From NCBI GenBank assembly GCA_025765615.1, contig JAIVFJ010000048.1:289653-353652 (forward strand): 64,000 nt of DNA, given 5' to 3'. The notes under the pieces were generated by a model. The model had not been told where the DNA came from and ran no database searches. It saw only the letters and a list, made by a program, of their open reading frames with translations. The first letter of the stretch is position 1; each line of letters begins with the position of its first letter. Below, piece after piece: positions 42,641 through 54,927 of the stretch. Source of the DNA: Zopfochytrium polystomum. Lineage: Eukaryota; Chytridiomycota; Chytridiomycetes; Chytridiales; Chytridiaceae. Both the position numbers and the translations under genes were made by a program.

Positions 42641-45600
42641 TCAGCCGTCGCGGCGAGTTTCGACTTTGCGGTTGACCGGCCGGAACTTTTCCAGCAGCGC
42701 CTTTTCAGAGAGCGGGCTGTTGGGATCCAGCGAGGCCGTCACGACCGGCTCGGTGGTACCTGCGCGCAGTTCGACGAGGAATTCCTGAAGAGGAGGACGC
42801 AAAGGGGAGGAGAAATAATAGCGTGTGAGCGTGCGTGTGTGCCGATAAGGACAGCCTAGTGTCGGTTTCTCTTTTGAGCCAGCGATGTGCTCGCCCCACT
42901 CGCGCAACTCAACCAGAAGAAACAAGAAAACACTTACGTAATGGTAGTACTTCTCCTCGTCGTTCTTGTCTTTTGACCGTAGCCCATGTGTGGCAGCCGT
43001 GGACGGGCCAGCCGTCCCATCCGCCGGTGTGGACGGCTCCCGGTTGTCCGCCGCTTTTGTCTCTCCTCCCTGGCCGGACGCATTGGCCTGGGTCTGGGCC
43101 TGGGCCCCGGTCTGCTGCTGCTTGGCATCGCGCGATCGCCCCTTCAGCTTCTGCTCGTTGTCTAGCCATTTTGCCCACTGTGTGTGGTGGTGACCGAAAA
43201 AAGCAGAAAGTTAGACAATGGGATCGGAACATTGAGCCGTCGTCACCTTCTTCGGCTTTACTTGGGAAGACGGGACCTCTTTAGGGATGCCGATCGCCGT
43301 CTTTGGAGGTTTCACCGGCTTTTTCTGACTCCGAAGCTTTTTCACGTTTTGGTTGTACTTTGACAAAATCTTTTCGTCAATCTCCATAATTAATCCTGCC
43401 CACTGCACGGCCCAGCGCTTTTCAGCGTTTCCGAGAACCTATTTGGGTGCCATAAAAGGGTTTCGGGAGAACAGTGAGCATTTGGAGCCTTATGAAGAAA
43501 AAACGTACCCGCCCAAATGTTGCGTTGATCAGGGCGATGAAGACGTTGAGAAGCAGAATGTTGCACGAAAAGGTAAACACCTAGATGCAACGGGCCAAGA
43601 GCTGAAATGAGTATTCACAGTAATCAAGAAAAAGACGACAAAGCAAGGACATACCAGAAAGAGGACTAGCGCATATGAATTATGCGAGCTCGCGTATCGG
43701 AATGTATCTAGAAAAGTGAAAGAAAAATTAGTTAAGACAAGGCCGTGGGGATGGCGGGTGGGAAGTTTCCTCTCTCTATCTCTCACCATACGAGGCACCT
43801 TGACCGAAAAACCCACGGACCAACCAAACAAACGATCCGGGAATCCAGTTTCCCCACTCTTTCGAGCCGGGGTCGCCGCCGGCTTTTGCAATGCTGTCTC
43901 CAAACGGTCCCATAATGAGCCAAAACGCCTGACTGAAGCCCAACAAAAACACCAGCAAGATGGTCCCAAAGTTGAGGGCGTCATTCGTCAGAACTTCCCA
44001 CACCACCAGACCGAGCGGACCAAAGCGAAGGAAGCCTTTCGAATAGTACAGGAGAGACATCCATCTGAGAATGGTGCAGAAAGGATTGGGAAGAAAGAAG
44101 AAGGGTTGATCAGCACTCTAGTTCTACGACCAAACTGCCAATCTAACCCTTAGAAAACAAAACAGCACAGCTGACTCACCCAATGATGGCGTAAAGCCCC
44201 CACACAAGTGTCTCCCAATAGTTCAATTCAACCACTCTCAGCGCGACACCCGTGAAGAACAGCGCCAACAAGAAAAGCTGCACAAAGTTTTCCAGCCGTC
44301 CAAAGCCCGCGAAATAGGTGCTCCAGTTTGTCCTCATCATCTCCGCCTCCTTGTAGATCTTGAACAAGCTCCACAGGACGAGAATCCCCTCTACTACCAG
44401 ACGGATGGCGTTGCTGGTAACATTGTAGTCTTCCTCATCCACGTACTTTCCCGTCAGAAGCTTGATGTGGGCGTTTCGCAAACCGTTGCCGGCGTCGTAC
44501 TGGTAGTCCACGACAGAGCTGTTGAAGCCGAGGGTGGTGTAGTCAAGGAAGTTGCGGTCGTTGGGGAGAATGAAGATCATCAACGTAAACAGAAGCATGT
44601 ACAACAGCTGCACGCCGAGGCCCCACAGGAAGATTCGGGAACCGTAGAGAATCCATTTTGCGCGAAGGAGGTTCATGAAGATTGGATTTTGAAGAATCTC
44701 GGGGTCCTTTGTGATTGTTTTTCAGAAAAAAAAGCATCGTAAGGCGTGGTTTCGACACAAAAAAATACGCCCGAACAGGGAGGCGAGGCAAAACTCATGT
44801 TTAGGACAAGATGCGATGTCTTACCTCTTTCATGACGGCGACCGTCAAGGCTGACTTGGTATGGTTCATTGTCATCTTGTCCACATAAGTGTCGAGCTCT
44901 GTCAGTGGAACTGACTTCTTCGTGACAGCACCGTACGTCCACAGCGTCTCGGAATACAAGTCCAACAGTGCTATGACCATCTTGGACTTCCCTCGCTGCG
45001 CCGCCACGCCCAGCGGTGTGAGCCCGTCAACGTTAGCTACCGAGTGATCCACGCTACGAATTTCACGAAGGGCAAGGTCCTTCATTGTGCTGTAGTGGTC
45101 TGAGGAAATCAGCTCCAGTGGCGGCTCGTGAGCCTTCAGCAACTCCGCTTCCCAGAGAATAATGTCGTAAAAGACATCCCCCCACGTATCTCCCTCGCCC
45201 GCCGTGTTGCCCACATCCTTTCTTTTTGCGACTGCCTCGATCTTTTCCACGATAGCCACCGGACTTGTCACGCCAAAGGCGTTTGCGACACTGGTCAGCC
45301 AATCCATTGCAATCTTCTGCTCTTCTTGCCACCCGAGGAACCGGTTCCCTTTTGCAACAATCTGCGGCTTCAGCTTGTTGAGCGCGTCGTCGTCGGTAAA
45401 GTCGGCAAAGTTTTCGATCCAAAAGTGGTCCGGGAACGGCGGCTGCTCGTCCAGGATCGCGTCGGTGCCGGTTGCCAGCTGGTGAAACAGCTTGCCCTCG
45501 GTCACCACCGGCGTCGCATCGTCGCTGTCGTCCCCGTCGTCCCCTGACTGGCCAATAAGCCAGGGCCGCTTGTTGTCGTAGAAGCCCCACCACGCCAGGA

Positions 45601-47162
45601 CGTGCAGAACGTTGTTCATGCGGCTGTCGAAAACGTTCACGTCATAGTGTTGCTCGTTGATGAGGTAGTTGACAATCCGATGGTGGCCCATGACCGCGGC
45701 AAATGTTAAGACGTTTTCTCCGGTCTAGAAAAAAAGACAGAAGCAGAACAAAGTAAATTAGTGGTGATTCGCGCTGAAAAATCTCAGTACGTACAAAGAA
45801 GCTGCCGTCCGAATTGAAGTACGAGCCCTTTGCTTTTGGTTTGAAAATGTCCGCACCGCGAGCAATGAGCCGTTTGAGCATTTTAACGTTGTCTCCAAAC
45901 TCAACAACCGCAATGTGAGCCGCATGTTGTCCATAGTATGTGTCTCCTTCATATATCGCATTGACTGGCAAAGGGAACACAAAATTGAGGTGTCAATATT
46001 GAGCAACAAAAAAAAAAGGAGCGGCAGCCCAACAGGTTCACAACTCACTCATAAGATCGAGGTAAGGGAATCGCTTTTTGTCGTCTGCGAACTCGCCGTA
46101 TCCCAAAAGATATCTCAGCAGTGATTTTTTTCTTAGCAGAAGGGCGTAGTGGAGAATAGTCTCTCCCTCTGGCCCTCTGTCCAGGAGCACGTCTCGTCTG
46201 AAGGCCTCCGTGCGTTGTTTCAATTCCTTGTGCTCCAACTTTTTTTTTATCGCCTCCAGATCTTTCTTGTGCGCTGTATGGTTGGGGTGCGACTTCTTCC
46301 ATTGACGGGTCAGGTACGTCGTCCACCGCATCTGGACCGCCTTCTCAACCATTTCGCTGAGATGCTCGCACGTTGGGTCTTCCTTCAGAAAGATTGACCA
46401 GATGCTGACCTCCGACTCGCTCTGCCGCTCCCGCTCAATGTCGGAGGGTAGCTGGACGTGGGTAACGGCGCCGGCACGTTCGCCGTTTGTTGCGACAAGG
46501 TACCCTAGCTTTGACAACCATGACCACAACTTATGGACGGTCGATTTCTTTGCCTTGACGAGCTCGAGGCCGGCATCGGACGGCACAACGTCCTCAAAAT
46601 CGTCGGTCGCATCGCTGAGCATCGGTGGCGTGCTGAATCCGACGAGACCCTCCACGATGATCGACTGATCGTCGCCAAACGTCGTCGCAGTGTCGTCCTG
46701 GCTTGGGGACACCGACTGCCGCTGTCCCGGCGTCGCAGCGCCCCCGAGCAGCGGGTCGCCGTCCGCAGCTCCCCCGACGCCGCCGGCGAGGAGGTGCAGC
46801 GGCACGGACTCGGCGGTGATCTCGTCCGCCTCGTCCAACGCTGTGTCGTGCGGCTGGAAACCCGGGCGGCGCGACGACGACGGCGAGAAGAGCGTCGTCC
46901 GCGACCCCAGAGACGAGAAGGAGCCGCCGCCACCGCGCGTTGGGTTGGTGTAGTATTGCAGTTCCTCTGCCGCCATTGGCGGCGACATGGGGCCCGGCCG
47001 ATTGGGGTTGCCCGAGAGCCATGGACCCGCGCTGTTCGAAGCGGGGACGCCGCCGTTGCCGTCGCTACTGCCGTTGTTGGTGTTGGCGTTGGTTTGGCTG
47101 TCGCCGCCGCCGCCGTTGCCCGCGGCTGCGCCGGGAGAGTAGGCTGTTTGCCGAGGGTGCAT
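42641..47162 (-). CDS. TRPV-like ankyrin-repeat cation channel (10 exons)
   Basis: Minus-strand exons: 47162-46049, 45964-45795, 45724-44825, 44706-44180, 44064-43787, 43707-43655, 43580-43509, 43438-43247, 43177-42938 and 42784-42641. They total 3,690 nt (1,229 aa), all GT-AG. The N-terminal third is disordered, Gly/Ser-rich. Ankyrin-type repeats follow in exons 1-3 (EGETILHYALLLRKKSLLRYLL; HAAHIAVVEFG; LTFAAVMGHHRIVNYLI; GLTPLGVAAQRGKSKMVIALL). Exons 4-7 hold six hydrophobic segments, with a pore-loop-like region before the last (SFVWLVRGFFGQ) and an S6-like segment (CNILLLNVFIALINATFG). A post-S6 helix (EKRWAVQWAGLIMEID) resembles the TRP-domain position of TRPV channels. Probably a plasma- or vacuolar-membrane Ca2+-permeable channel. 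Selectivity cannot be read from the sequence. Confidence 0.85.
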
Positions 47163-48409
47163 TATGGAGCCGGGAAGGAAAGGAGGATGAGGAGGTGAGG
47201 AGGATGATTGACGATGACGATGAGGAAGAGGAGGCTGCTGCCCGTTCGCACTCAGGTCGGCTGACTGGTAACAGGGACGCCCCCTCTCGACTGCCCCTCA
47301 AACCACGAGGCAACGTCACGGCTGCAGCTGAAGAAAAGAACAGGATGGGCGGGGGAAATAGGGCGAGACAGAAAGAGAGAGAGAGAGAGAGAGAACAAGA
47401 GAGAACGCGAGAGACAGACAGACAGGCAAAGAGACAGAAAAACGAAAGTGAACAGAAGACACAGATACAGAGGGTGAAATTTGTTTTCTCGCACCAACAA
47501 GCCACCAAAGAAGGGAATCGAAGGAGGCATCCGGATGAGTGCTGCAGACAGACAAGGCAGACAGACAAGGCAGACAGACGGAAAAACAATTACAAAGAAA
47601 CTTTGCCGAGGCAGACAGACAGACAGACTTGCATTCCAGAGCAGACAGAAAAAGCACACACGCAAAACCAATTCGTTTCTTCATTTCATTTCCATCATTC
47701 CGGATACAGGAATACCCAAAAAGGGGAAGACAAAAAACCACAGTACCACCACGTCACCCCTTGCCTGGGGCAAAGATTGCCAGAGGAGGCGAACCATCGG
47801 CAGAGTTCAAGAACGATGGTCGCGCACCCAAGTCACCGGCAACGGCACGGCTGAAAAACGGGCACTGCCAGTGGTGCAACACATTACATGTCATATCAAT
47901 GTCAAATACATAAATCTGCCGCGCAAGCGAGGGTGTGGGCGAGGGCTGAGGAGACGAGCGGCAAAGTAAGGCCCACGCCGGTCAGGCGGGAGGGGTCAGA
48001 AGGGGTTGAAACACAGGGGAGAAGCCGATAATAATCGTAGCCCTACAAGTCCTTGCTGCGTAAAGTTGAGTATTCAAATTCGAGATGGATTGCAATCTCG
48101 AATGGAACTGAAATCCTTTAGATTATTTTTCCCCATCAAAAACCATGTATGGAGAGAAGCCCGGTCAAACACTTTCATAGCACGTGTTGAGCAGTTCTCA
48201 ATCATACGATTGATATTTGGTGTAGCGAGCATGCGGTCTGATGGATTGGATCAACGTGCAGCCAGCTCCGCGACTCAAAGTGACTCACTTTGTCGAAACT
48301 GCCCTCGCTATCGATTGTTGTGGGCTGCTGAACAAACAAAAAGTGAGAAAGGAAAGTACGTGTATGTAAAAGAAAACAAAAAATGGAAAAAGGAGAAAAA
48401 GCCCGCCTT

Positions 48410-48452
<43 letters not shown>

Positions 48453-48728
48453 CGTGTGCATGAGGCCTTCTGACTCGCCCGAACCGACTGCAGACTGGGC
48501 CTGTGTCGCGCTTCGCGCGTTGGCCATATATTTATCAGTTGGCAGTCAAAAACTCTGTCCTCACGCAACCCACACACACAGAACTGAACTTTTTCTGTCG
48601 CTGCTGCTTCTGCCTGCTACAACCACACCGCGGCTTCTTCTGACCGCGCGCCACCACCACTTCTTCGTACGAGAAACACGCATCCATCGGTCCACCCACC
48701 CATCCCTCCACATCAACATAAAGAAACC
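47163..48728. other. Divergent intergenic region between channel and dehydrogenase genes
   Basis: It contains a GA run (47,368-47,400), repeated 'gacagacaaggcaga' units (47,545-47,640) and a (TG)n/(GT)n tract (48,414-48,452). No credible ORF. Both promoters must lie here. Confidence 0.55.
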
Positions 48729-50895
48729 ATGATGGCTTACCCCGACACCGACTCGCTATCAACGAACCTGGACACGATCGTGGCCATCCTCGAGTCGTCC
48801 AAGCTGTGGCCGGGCCTCGACGCCGCGCAGCTGGCCTCCCTCGCCGCCAACATGGACCTCCTCACCCTGCAGCACGGCGACCCCATCGCCGCCGAGGGCG
48901 AGACCACAGGCTACCTCTACATCCTCGTCGACGGCTCCGCTGACATGTACAAGCGCGTCGACCCGAAGGACCCGTCAAACAACGAGACCGTCAAGCTCAT
49001 CACTCTCAGGCCCGGTCAGTACTACGGAGAGACGCCATTGGTGAGTGTGCGTGTATGTGGTCGTGTGGGTGAGTGTGTGTCGTGTGAGTAGAGTATCGAG
49101 CGTCGTGCGTGCTGCATTTTTTTATGCGTCCGTATGTGTGTGGTGTGTGTGTGTGGGTGGGTGGGTGGGGCTCTTTCTGTGTGGTAGCACGCTCCTGCAT
49201 ATCCGTGTGTGCTGAGGGCGAAGACCGTCGAAGGGCAACCGCACAATGCGTGGATCCTTTGAAGAAGGCCGTGCCACATTTGTCTCTCTCGCCTCCCTTG
49301 TCAACTAACAGGAATTGCGGTCCTTTGGTTTTAAAAAAAAAAACAAACCAACCAACCACCTTCTATCAGCTCGAGGGCACTCCTCTGACGGCTTCGTTGA
49401 TAGCTGCGTCCTCGCCAACAAGGGCCCTCCGGCTCTCACACACGGCTTTCAAGGACTTGCTCGCGTCGAACCCCGTTATTAGCACTTCGCTCCTGCGCGG
49501 CCTCTCGGCTGAGCTTCGCTCGTTCCGCCGCGTCCTTGCCCGCACCATTTCGTCCTCGACGTCTGGAGGCAAGACCGAGGCCGCCGCCGTCGCTGGCGAC
49601 GCAGATGGCAGCTCGTCCCGCTCCAGCACTTCATCGCTCTTGGCTGCAGCTCTCTCGGCGAACCACCCTGCCGCAACCGCACCGTCTGCTCCAGTTGCAG
49701 CCACCGCCGCCGCAGCCGCTGCTTCCACCAAAGTCATCCGCATGGCCGTTTATGACTTTATGAAGCACGAGAAGCAGTCGTTTGAATCAGCCGTCGCCAC
49801 CTTCACGCAGACCACGCCAGAGTTTGCGTCCGGCCGTTTCGCCCTCGAAATCCAGTATTTTGAAGTTAAGCTCGACCCTTCGACCGTCGTTCTCTCCGCC
49901 GGCTGCCAAGTCGTGTGTATCTTCGTGAACGATTCAGCCAACGCAGAGGTCCTGACCCTGCTTGCGAACCAAGGCGTCAAGCTGCTCACTCTGCGATGCG
50001 CCGGCTTTGACAACGTTGACCTCAAAGTCGCACACGCACTAGACATCGCTGTCACCCGCGTTCCTGCCTACAGTCCTTACGCTGTCGCGGAGCACGCTGC
50101 TGCCCTCGCTCTCTCGCTTAACCGCAAAATAGTTCCCGCAACAGCCCGCGTCCGACAAGGCAACTTTGCTCTCGCTGGGCTCGTCGGCTTTGATTTTTTC
50201 GGAAAGACAGTCGGCGTCATTGGGACTGGAAAGATTGGGCAGTGCTTCATCAAGATCATGTTAGGCTTTGGCTGCAAGGTTTTGTGCTACGACGCATACC
50301 CGTCCAAAGACGTCGCCAGCTGGGACGGATGCGAGTACGTTGACCTCGACACGCTCTTCGCCAAGAGCAGGCTGATCTCGCTACACTGCCCTCTCCTTCC
50401 GGAGACAAAACATTTGATCAACAAGGAGAGCCTTGCCAAAATGCAAAAGGGCGTCGTGCTAATCAACACGTCTCGGTAAGTAGATTCAAAAAAAACTCGG
50501 ACAGTGGGATGAGTCTTTCTTCACCCCCCCTTTCTTTTTATTCAACTCACCCTCACCCACTGCCCCACTTCCAACCCCAACCATTAGCGGCGGCCTCATT
50601 GAGACACAATCCTTGATCGCCGCGCTCAAATCGTCGCATGTCTCTGCGGCCGGCCCTGGACGTGTACGAAAACGAAAAGTCGATGTTTTTTGAAGACCAC
50701 TCTGGCTCGATCATGGAAGACGACGCCTTCGTCCGCCTGCTTTCCTTCCCCAACGTCATTGTTACCGGTCACCAAGCATTCCTCACCGAGGAGGCGCTTG
50801 AGAAGATTGCAAACGTCACGCTGGAGAACGTGAGGCAGGTCTGCGTGGAAGAGAGGGAGCGCGGAAAGCTCGAAAACAGGGTCGCGCCGATGTAA
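48729..50895 (+). CDS. Cyclic-nucleotide-binding-like domain fused to LdhA-type D-lactate dehydrogenase (frame break in exon 3)
   Basis: Exons 48729-49040, 49370-50475 and 50588-50895. Residues about 20-170 form a cNMP-binding-like fold (GDPIAAEGETTGYLYILVDG, GQYYGETPLLEGTPLTASL). The arginine that normally holds the cyclic phosphate is not at the expected place. After an Ala/Ser linker, residues from about 229 match bacterial-type LdhA: MAVYDF start, VCIFVNDSAN, LRCAGFDNVDL, the NAD motif GVIGTGKIGQ near residue 386, ISLHCPLLPETKHL, INTSRGGLIE (substrate Arg) and GHQAFLTEEAL (catalytic His). It reduces pyruvate to D-lactate with NADH. One extra C in the CCC at 50,654-50,656 puts the end of exon 3 out of frame with the beginning; downstream codons are otherwise intact. 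Either a base error or a recent lesion. Confidence 0.88.
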
Positions 50896-51992
50896 ATGTT
50901 CTGGCGAAGACGGCGAACACCAAGACACATTCAAAGACAGCGTTCCACCAAGCTCTCTTGTGGTGGCTGCTGTTGTTCACTTTCACTGAAACGCCCCTTT
51001 TTTTTTTATTTCTTGTATCGTTTTTGTTGTCGCTCTTCACCATGCCTTGTCCAACCTGTTGGCGCCCCCTTTACGTTGTCCTAACCTTTGCGCGCGTTTC
51101 TGACGGCCGGGTTATTTTGCTTTTGCAGTTGTGTTTTTTGTTGGCTGTCCGAGCCGCGTTTGTTGGTCCTCGGATGCGCGCAGCTTGCAGTTTCTTCCTT
51201 TTCTGTCTCCCACACTCTGTCTCCACCGAGCATAGCACGCCGCAAGCCCCACCCATTTCACGCCCGTCCTGCCTGCCCGCAGTTTTTTCTTTGTCATTCC
51301 TTCATGCCTTTCCTTGCTTCGTTCCTTTCCGTCAGGGTTCGTCGTTATGAAATGAGTCGTGGGACGACGGCCACAGCCATTTGAATGAAAAATGAAGAAG
51401 AATGCTGGGGTGGTTTTTTTTTTTTTTTTTTTATGGGCGCGGAGAGGCGTCCACCGACCGAGCAACAGCGTGAGCAAGTGTGGGTTGGTTGGATTAGGTT
51501 CAGTAGGGTCGGTAGGGTCGGCGGGGTCGATGCACCATACAGGGGAATTCGCGTGACAAGTGAAACGGCAAATGTGTGACGGGTATCTGTGTGTCGTGTA
51601 TGCGCTATATATTTGATTCGTTGTTGTTGTCGTTTAAACTGTCTTTTTTGGTCTTGAAAGAGAGAGAGAGAAACAGAAACTCCCAGACAACGAAGAGAGC
51701 GTCCAGGCAGGGGGCCTGAGCGAAACCGAAAACGGCAAAAGAAAAAAAGAGGAAAGGAAAAAAAAAAAAAAAAAAAAAAAACGGAAAAGATCGTCTAAGG
51801 GCCGGATGAGGGGTGGGGGGGGAACATGAGCTGCCACGGGGCGGCGGAGAAGAGGGGGGCTCAACTGTGTAGAGGTAAGGATTTGTTGGAAGGAAAGTCC
51901 GAGAGGCGAACGAAAAGAGGACGTGGAGTAAAACAGAAAAAAAAAAAAAGGGGGTTAGAGAGATAAACGCAACCCCAGACCCCTCCTATTTT
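50896..51992. other. Intergenic between convergent genes; no gene
   Basis: It contains T/A runs at 51,414-51,433, 51,756-51,780 and 51,938-51,950 and a tandem 'gtagggtcggtagggtcgg' stretch (51,505-51,525). No ORF with coding character. Confidence 0.5.
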
Positions 51993-54568
51993 CTACAAGC
52001 TGTCCTTTTTCACGGGTGGCGACACGCCTCCGCCGCCGCCGCTAACGTCCGGCAGCTCCTTCCGCGCCCCGTCGTCCAACACCTGCGGGCTCAGCGCCCC
52101 GACGATCGTGTCGAGCCCGCGCTTCAAGTACCCGCTCCACGACGTCGCCGCCGCCGCCGTGGGAGTCGCCGCCGGCGCTGCCGCCGGCGGCGAGCCCCCC
52201 GACACGTCGACGGAAATCAGCGTCATCGCCTCGCCGCCCTCCGGAGCCGCCGCCGCCGCCGCCGCCGATGCGGCAGACATTGTCACGATCGGCAGCGGCG
52301 CCCGCCGCGACACCGAGAAGCTGCCCTTGGTACCCCCCGCGCCGCCGCCGCCGCCGCCGCCGGCGCGAGCCTTGAACGACGTCGTCCGCGCCATGCCCGG
52401 CGCCGCCGCTGCGGTCGTCGGCGAGAGCGTTCCGGCGGCTGCGACGGCGGCGGATCCGCCGCTGGTGCTGGCGGCCCGCAGCCCCGACGCGGTGCGCGAC
52501 GAAGAGGTCGGCGCGCGGTACGGCGCCGTGGACCCTGGCGGCGCCACCCCGCGCGGCCCGTCGAACGGCCAGCTCGGCCGGCTGCCCGTGTCGTGCAGCT
52601 GCGACAGCGCGTCCAGCAGCCGCGCGTCGTTGAGCACTTTGTTGATGTAGGACGTCAGCGCCGTGATTTCGTTTTGCAGGCCTGGGTGGGTGGTTTTTTT
52701 TTGTTTTTTTTTTTTTAAATTTTTAACGTGTGTGAGACCGGCGTCGGGGTTTGCGAAAAAAGGTGTGGCAGATCGTGAAACAAGAGGGCTTACGCTGATT
52801 CTCCTCCACAAGCGCATTCGCAGCGGCCCTGGCCGCTTGTCCCGAGCTCCCGTCCAGCTCCTCAAACAGGCTCTTCTTCATGGCCTCGCTCGACGCCTGC
52901 GCCAGGCTGGACCGCTTGTCGCCCTTCATGATCGAGCTGGCCATGAACTCGCCTGTGAGCGTCTGCTGCTGGAGGAGAAGCTGGTACGACTCGTTCTCTT
53001 CTGCCAACGCCGTCACCTGCTCCTGCAGCTCCGCCAGCTCGTTGCGAAGCTGGAGCCGTTCGTCTTCAAGCGCGCCAACCTTTTTGGTGAGCAAGTCGTT
53101 GTCGAGTTGTACCTTTGTTTTTTTTTTTTTTTGATGTTTTGGTTCGGGGTAAGAGCATTTCCATTTCGCTTTAGTTTGTGACTGGGGCCAAGCTCTTGGA
53201 AGGGAAAAAAACACGTAAAATGCAAGAAATGAGGCGGTTGCAAAACACGAACCTCGGCCAGCTGCTGAAGGGACACCGTGAGCTTCTCCTCCATCGACTT
53301 TGCCTCGCTCTTGGCGGCGTGCAGTTCCGCGTTGCCCGTGTCATCGACAACGAGAGCTTCTTGCAGCTGCTGGTCCTTGAGCTTTGTTTCGGTCTTGAGG
53401 TCTAGTGTTTTCGTTTTTTTTTTTTTTTTTCGTTTTTTTTTTTTTTTTTTTTTTTTTTTGGCATGTCGGAAAGCAACACGGTGTGGCGGACGAAGAACGA
53501 CAAGAAACGAAGACCAATCGTTTAAGTGCAAGGAAGAGAAAATACGGATGCCTCACCTTCATTGGCGCGTTTCTGCGATCGGATCGACTGCGCGTACCTC
53601 GCCTCTTTTTCTGCCCACTCCAGCTTTAACTTTTCCGTCGCTTGTCGCTGGGTTGGTAATGCGATTTTTGGGTGGTCACAGGGATGTATGGTTTTCAAAA
53701 GTTGGTCAGCCGTCCTCGGCGCGTCCAAAAATCACTTCATCTTCTTACCTCTGCCTCCAAGCGCCGCCTCAGCTCGTCGCGCTCGCGGTTCAGGACCCGC
53801 GCCTCCCTCTTGAGTCCCTCCGTCTCGACCACCTTGGTCGCGAGCGCAGCCTCGGCCGTTGCGGTCGCGTTGAGGCTGTTTTCCACCTTTTCCTGGACCG
53901 CGTGGAGTTTCTGGCGCGGCATAACGAGGGGGATGGGGAGGTTGGGGTTTAGTGGGGCAGTGGGAAACAAAATAAGTAGGCAAACACGCACAAAAAAAAT
54001 AAATTAAAGTTAGAGAGCGATTACAATACCCCTTGCAGCGTACGAAAGTCGAGGGCCAGCTCGTCCTGCGTGTCGCGGCTGACCCTAAGCTTCTCTACGA
54101 GCTTGTTACGGGGGGTTTAAAAAAAAAAAAAAATGTTTACAATTTTGACGCTGTCAGTTCAAAAAATGCGCATGTCTGTGTATGGGACGCTCGGCCACCC
54201 ACCTCTTCGTGCTCCTCCTTGACCTTTTCGGCGATGACGACAATCTCTGCCAGCAGGACGTCGAGGCCGTCGGGGAGGGCGACGACGACAGACGGCGGCG
54301 GCGGCGGCGGCGGGGGGTTGGAGAGATCTGCTGCATCGGTGGACGATGGCGGTGGGGAGTGGGGGGGCGCATCGGAGGCGTCTTGGGAGGAGGGCGGGGA
54401 GGAGGGTGGGGAGGAGGAAGGGCCGTCGGCGGCGGCGTGGGCGGGGGCGGGTGCGGCGGCGGCGAGGTGGGCGAGCAGGTTAGCGAGGGTGGCGGCCCGT
54501 GCGTGCAGGAGGCTGGTGGGCGATGACGATGCCGACGCCGAAGCCGACAACGGCGCGGCGTCGCTCAT
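51993..54568 (-). CDS. Long coiled-coil protein (7 exons, 615 aa), function unknown
   Basis: Exons 54568-54203, 54101-54030, 53910-53749, 53647-53557, 53401-53253, 53112-52794 and 52681-51993 total 1,848 nt. The N-terminus (MSDAAPLSAS) is Ala/Ser/Pro-rich. Exons 2-6 encode one almost unbroken heptad-rich coiled coil (KLRVSRDTQDELAL, LNRERDELRRRLEAE, EKLKLEWAEKEARY, ELHAAKSEAKSMEEKL, LRNELAELQEQVTALAEEN). It ends in a conserved-looking ESYQLLLQQQTLTGEFMASSIM block. The C-terminal 220 residues are Gly/Ala/Ser-rich and disordered except for a short WSGYLKRGLDTIVG helix. A structural, tethering or septation-related role is plausible; the family was not identified. Confidence 0.8.
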
Positions 54569-54651
54569 TGTTGGACGTGTGAGTGTGTGTGTGTGTGTTT
54601 TTTTTTGTTTTTTGTCTGCTCCGCCAGCCTGATTCCGTGTCTCCATCTCTG

Positions 54652-54668
54652 TCTCTCGCTCTCTCTCG

Positions 54669-54701
<33 letters not shown>

Positions 54702-54736
54702 CCTCTCTCTATCTCTCTCTCTCTCTCTCTCTCTAC
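54652..54736. repeat. (CT)n microsatellite 5' of the coiled-coil gene
   Basis: About 85 bp of interrupted CT/TCTC repeats immediately upstream of the gene's start. Confidence 0.9.
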
Positions 54737-54815
54737 AGTAGACAGTAAAGTGACTGACTGTCTGAGAGCGACCACCCACCTCAGTGTTGTTCATACTTGC
54801 ATGGGGGTTTCAACA

Positions 54816-54860
54816 ATTCAACCAACCAACCAACCAACCAACCAACCAACCAACCCACCA
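54816..54860. repeat. (CAAC)n tandem repeat
   Basis: About nine 'caac' units, followed by A-rich repeats (54,866-54,915). Confidence 0.9.
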
Positions 54861-54927
54861 AACTGAAAAAACGAAAAAACGAAAACGAAAAAAAAAAAAA
54901 AAAAGAAAAAAAGAAATGCTGCTTCTA

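Noticed and set aside
47545..47640. 'gacagacaaggcaga' tandem units as a CRISPR-like array
   Set aside because: Units are short, irregular and without unique spacers; a plain minisatellite in a eukaryotic genome.
54137..54775. Start of the coiled-coil gene at an upstream ATG near 54,775
   Set aside because: The extra 69 residues are translated CT/GA microsatellite. ATG at 54,568 gives a clean start.
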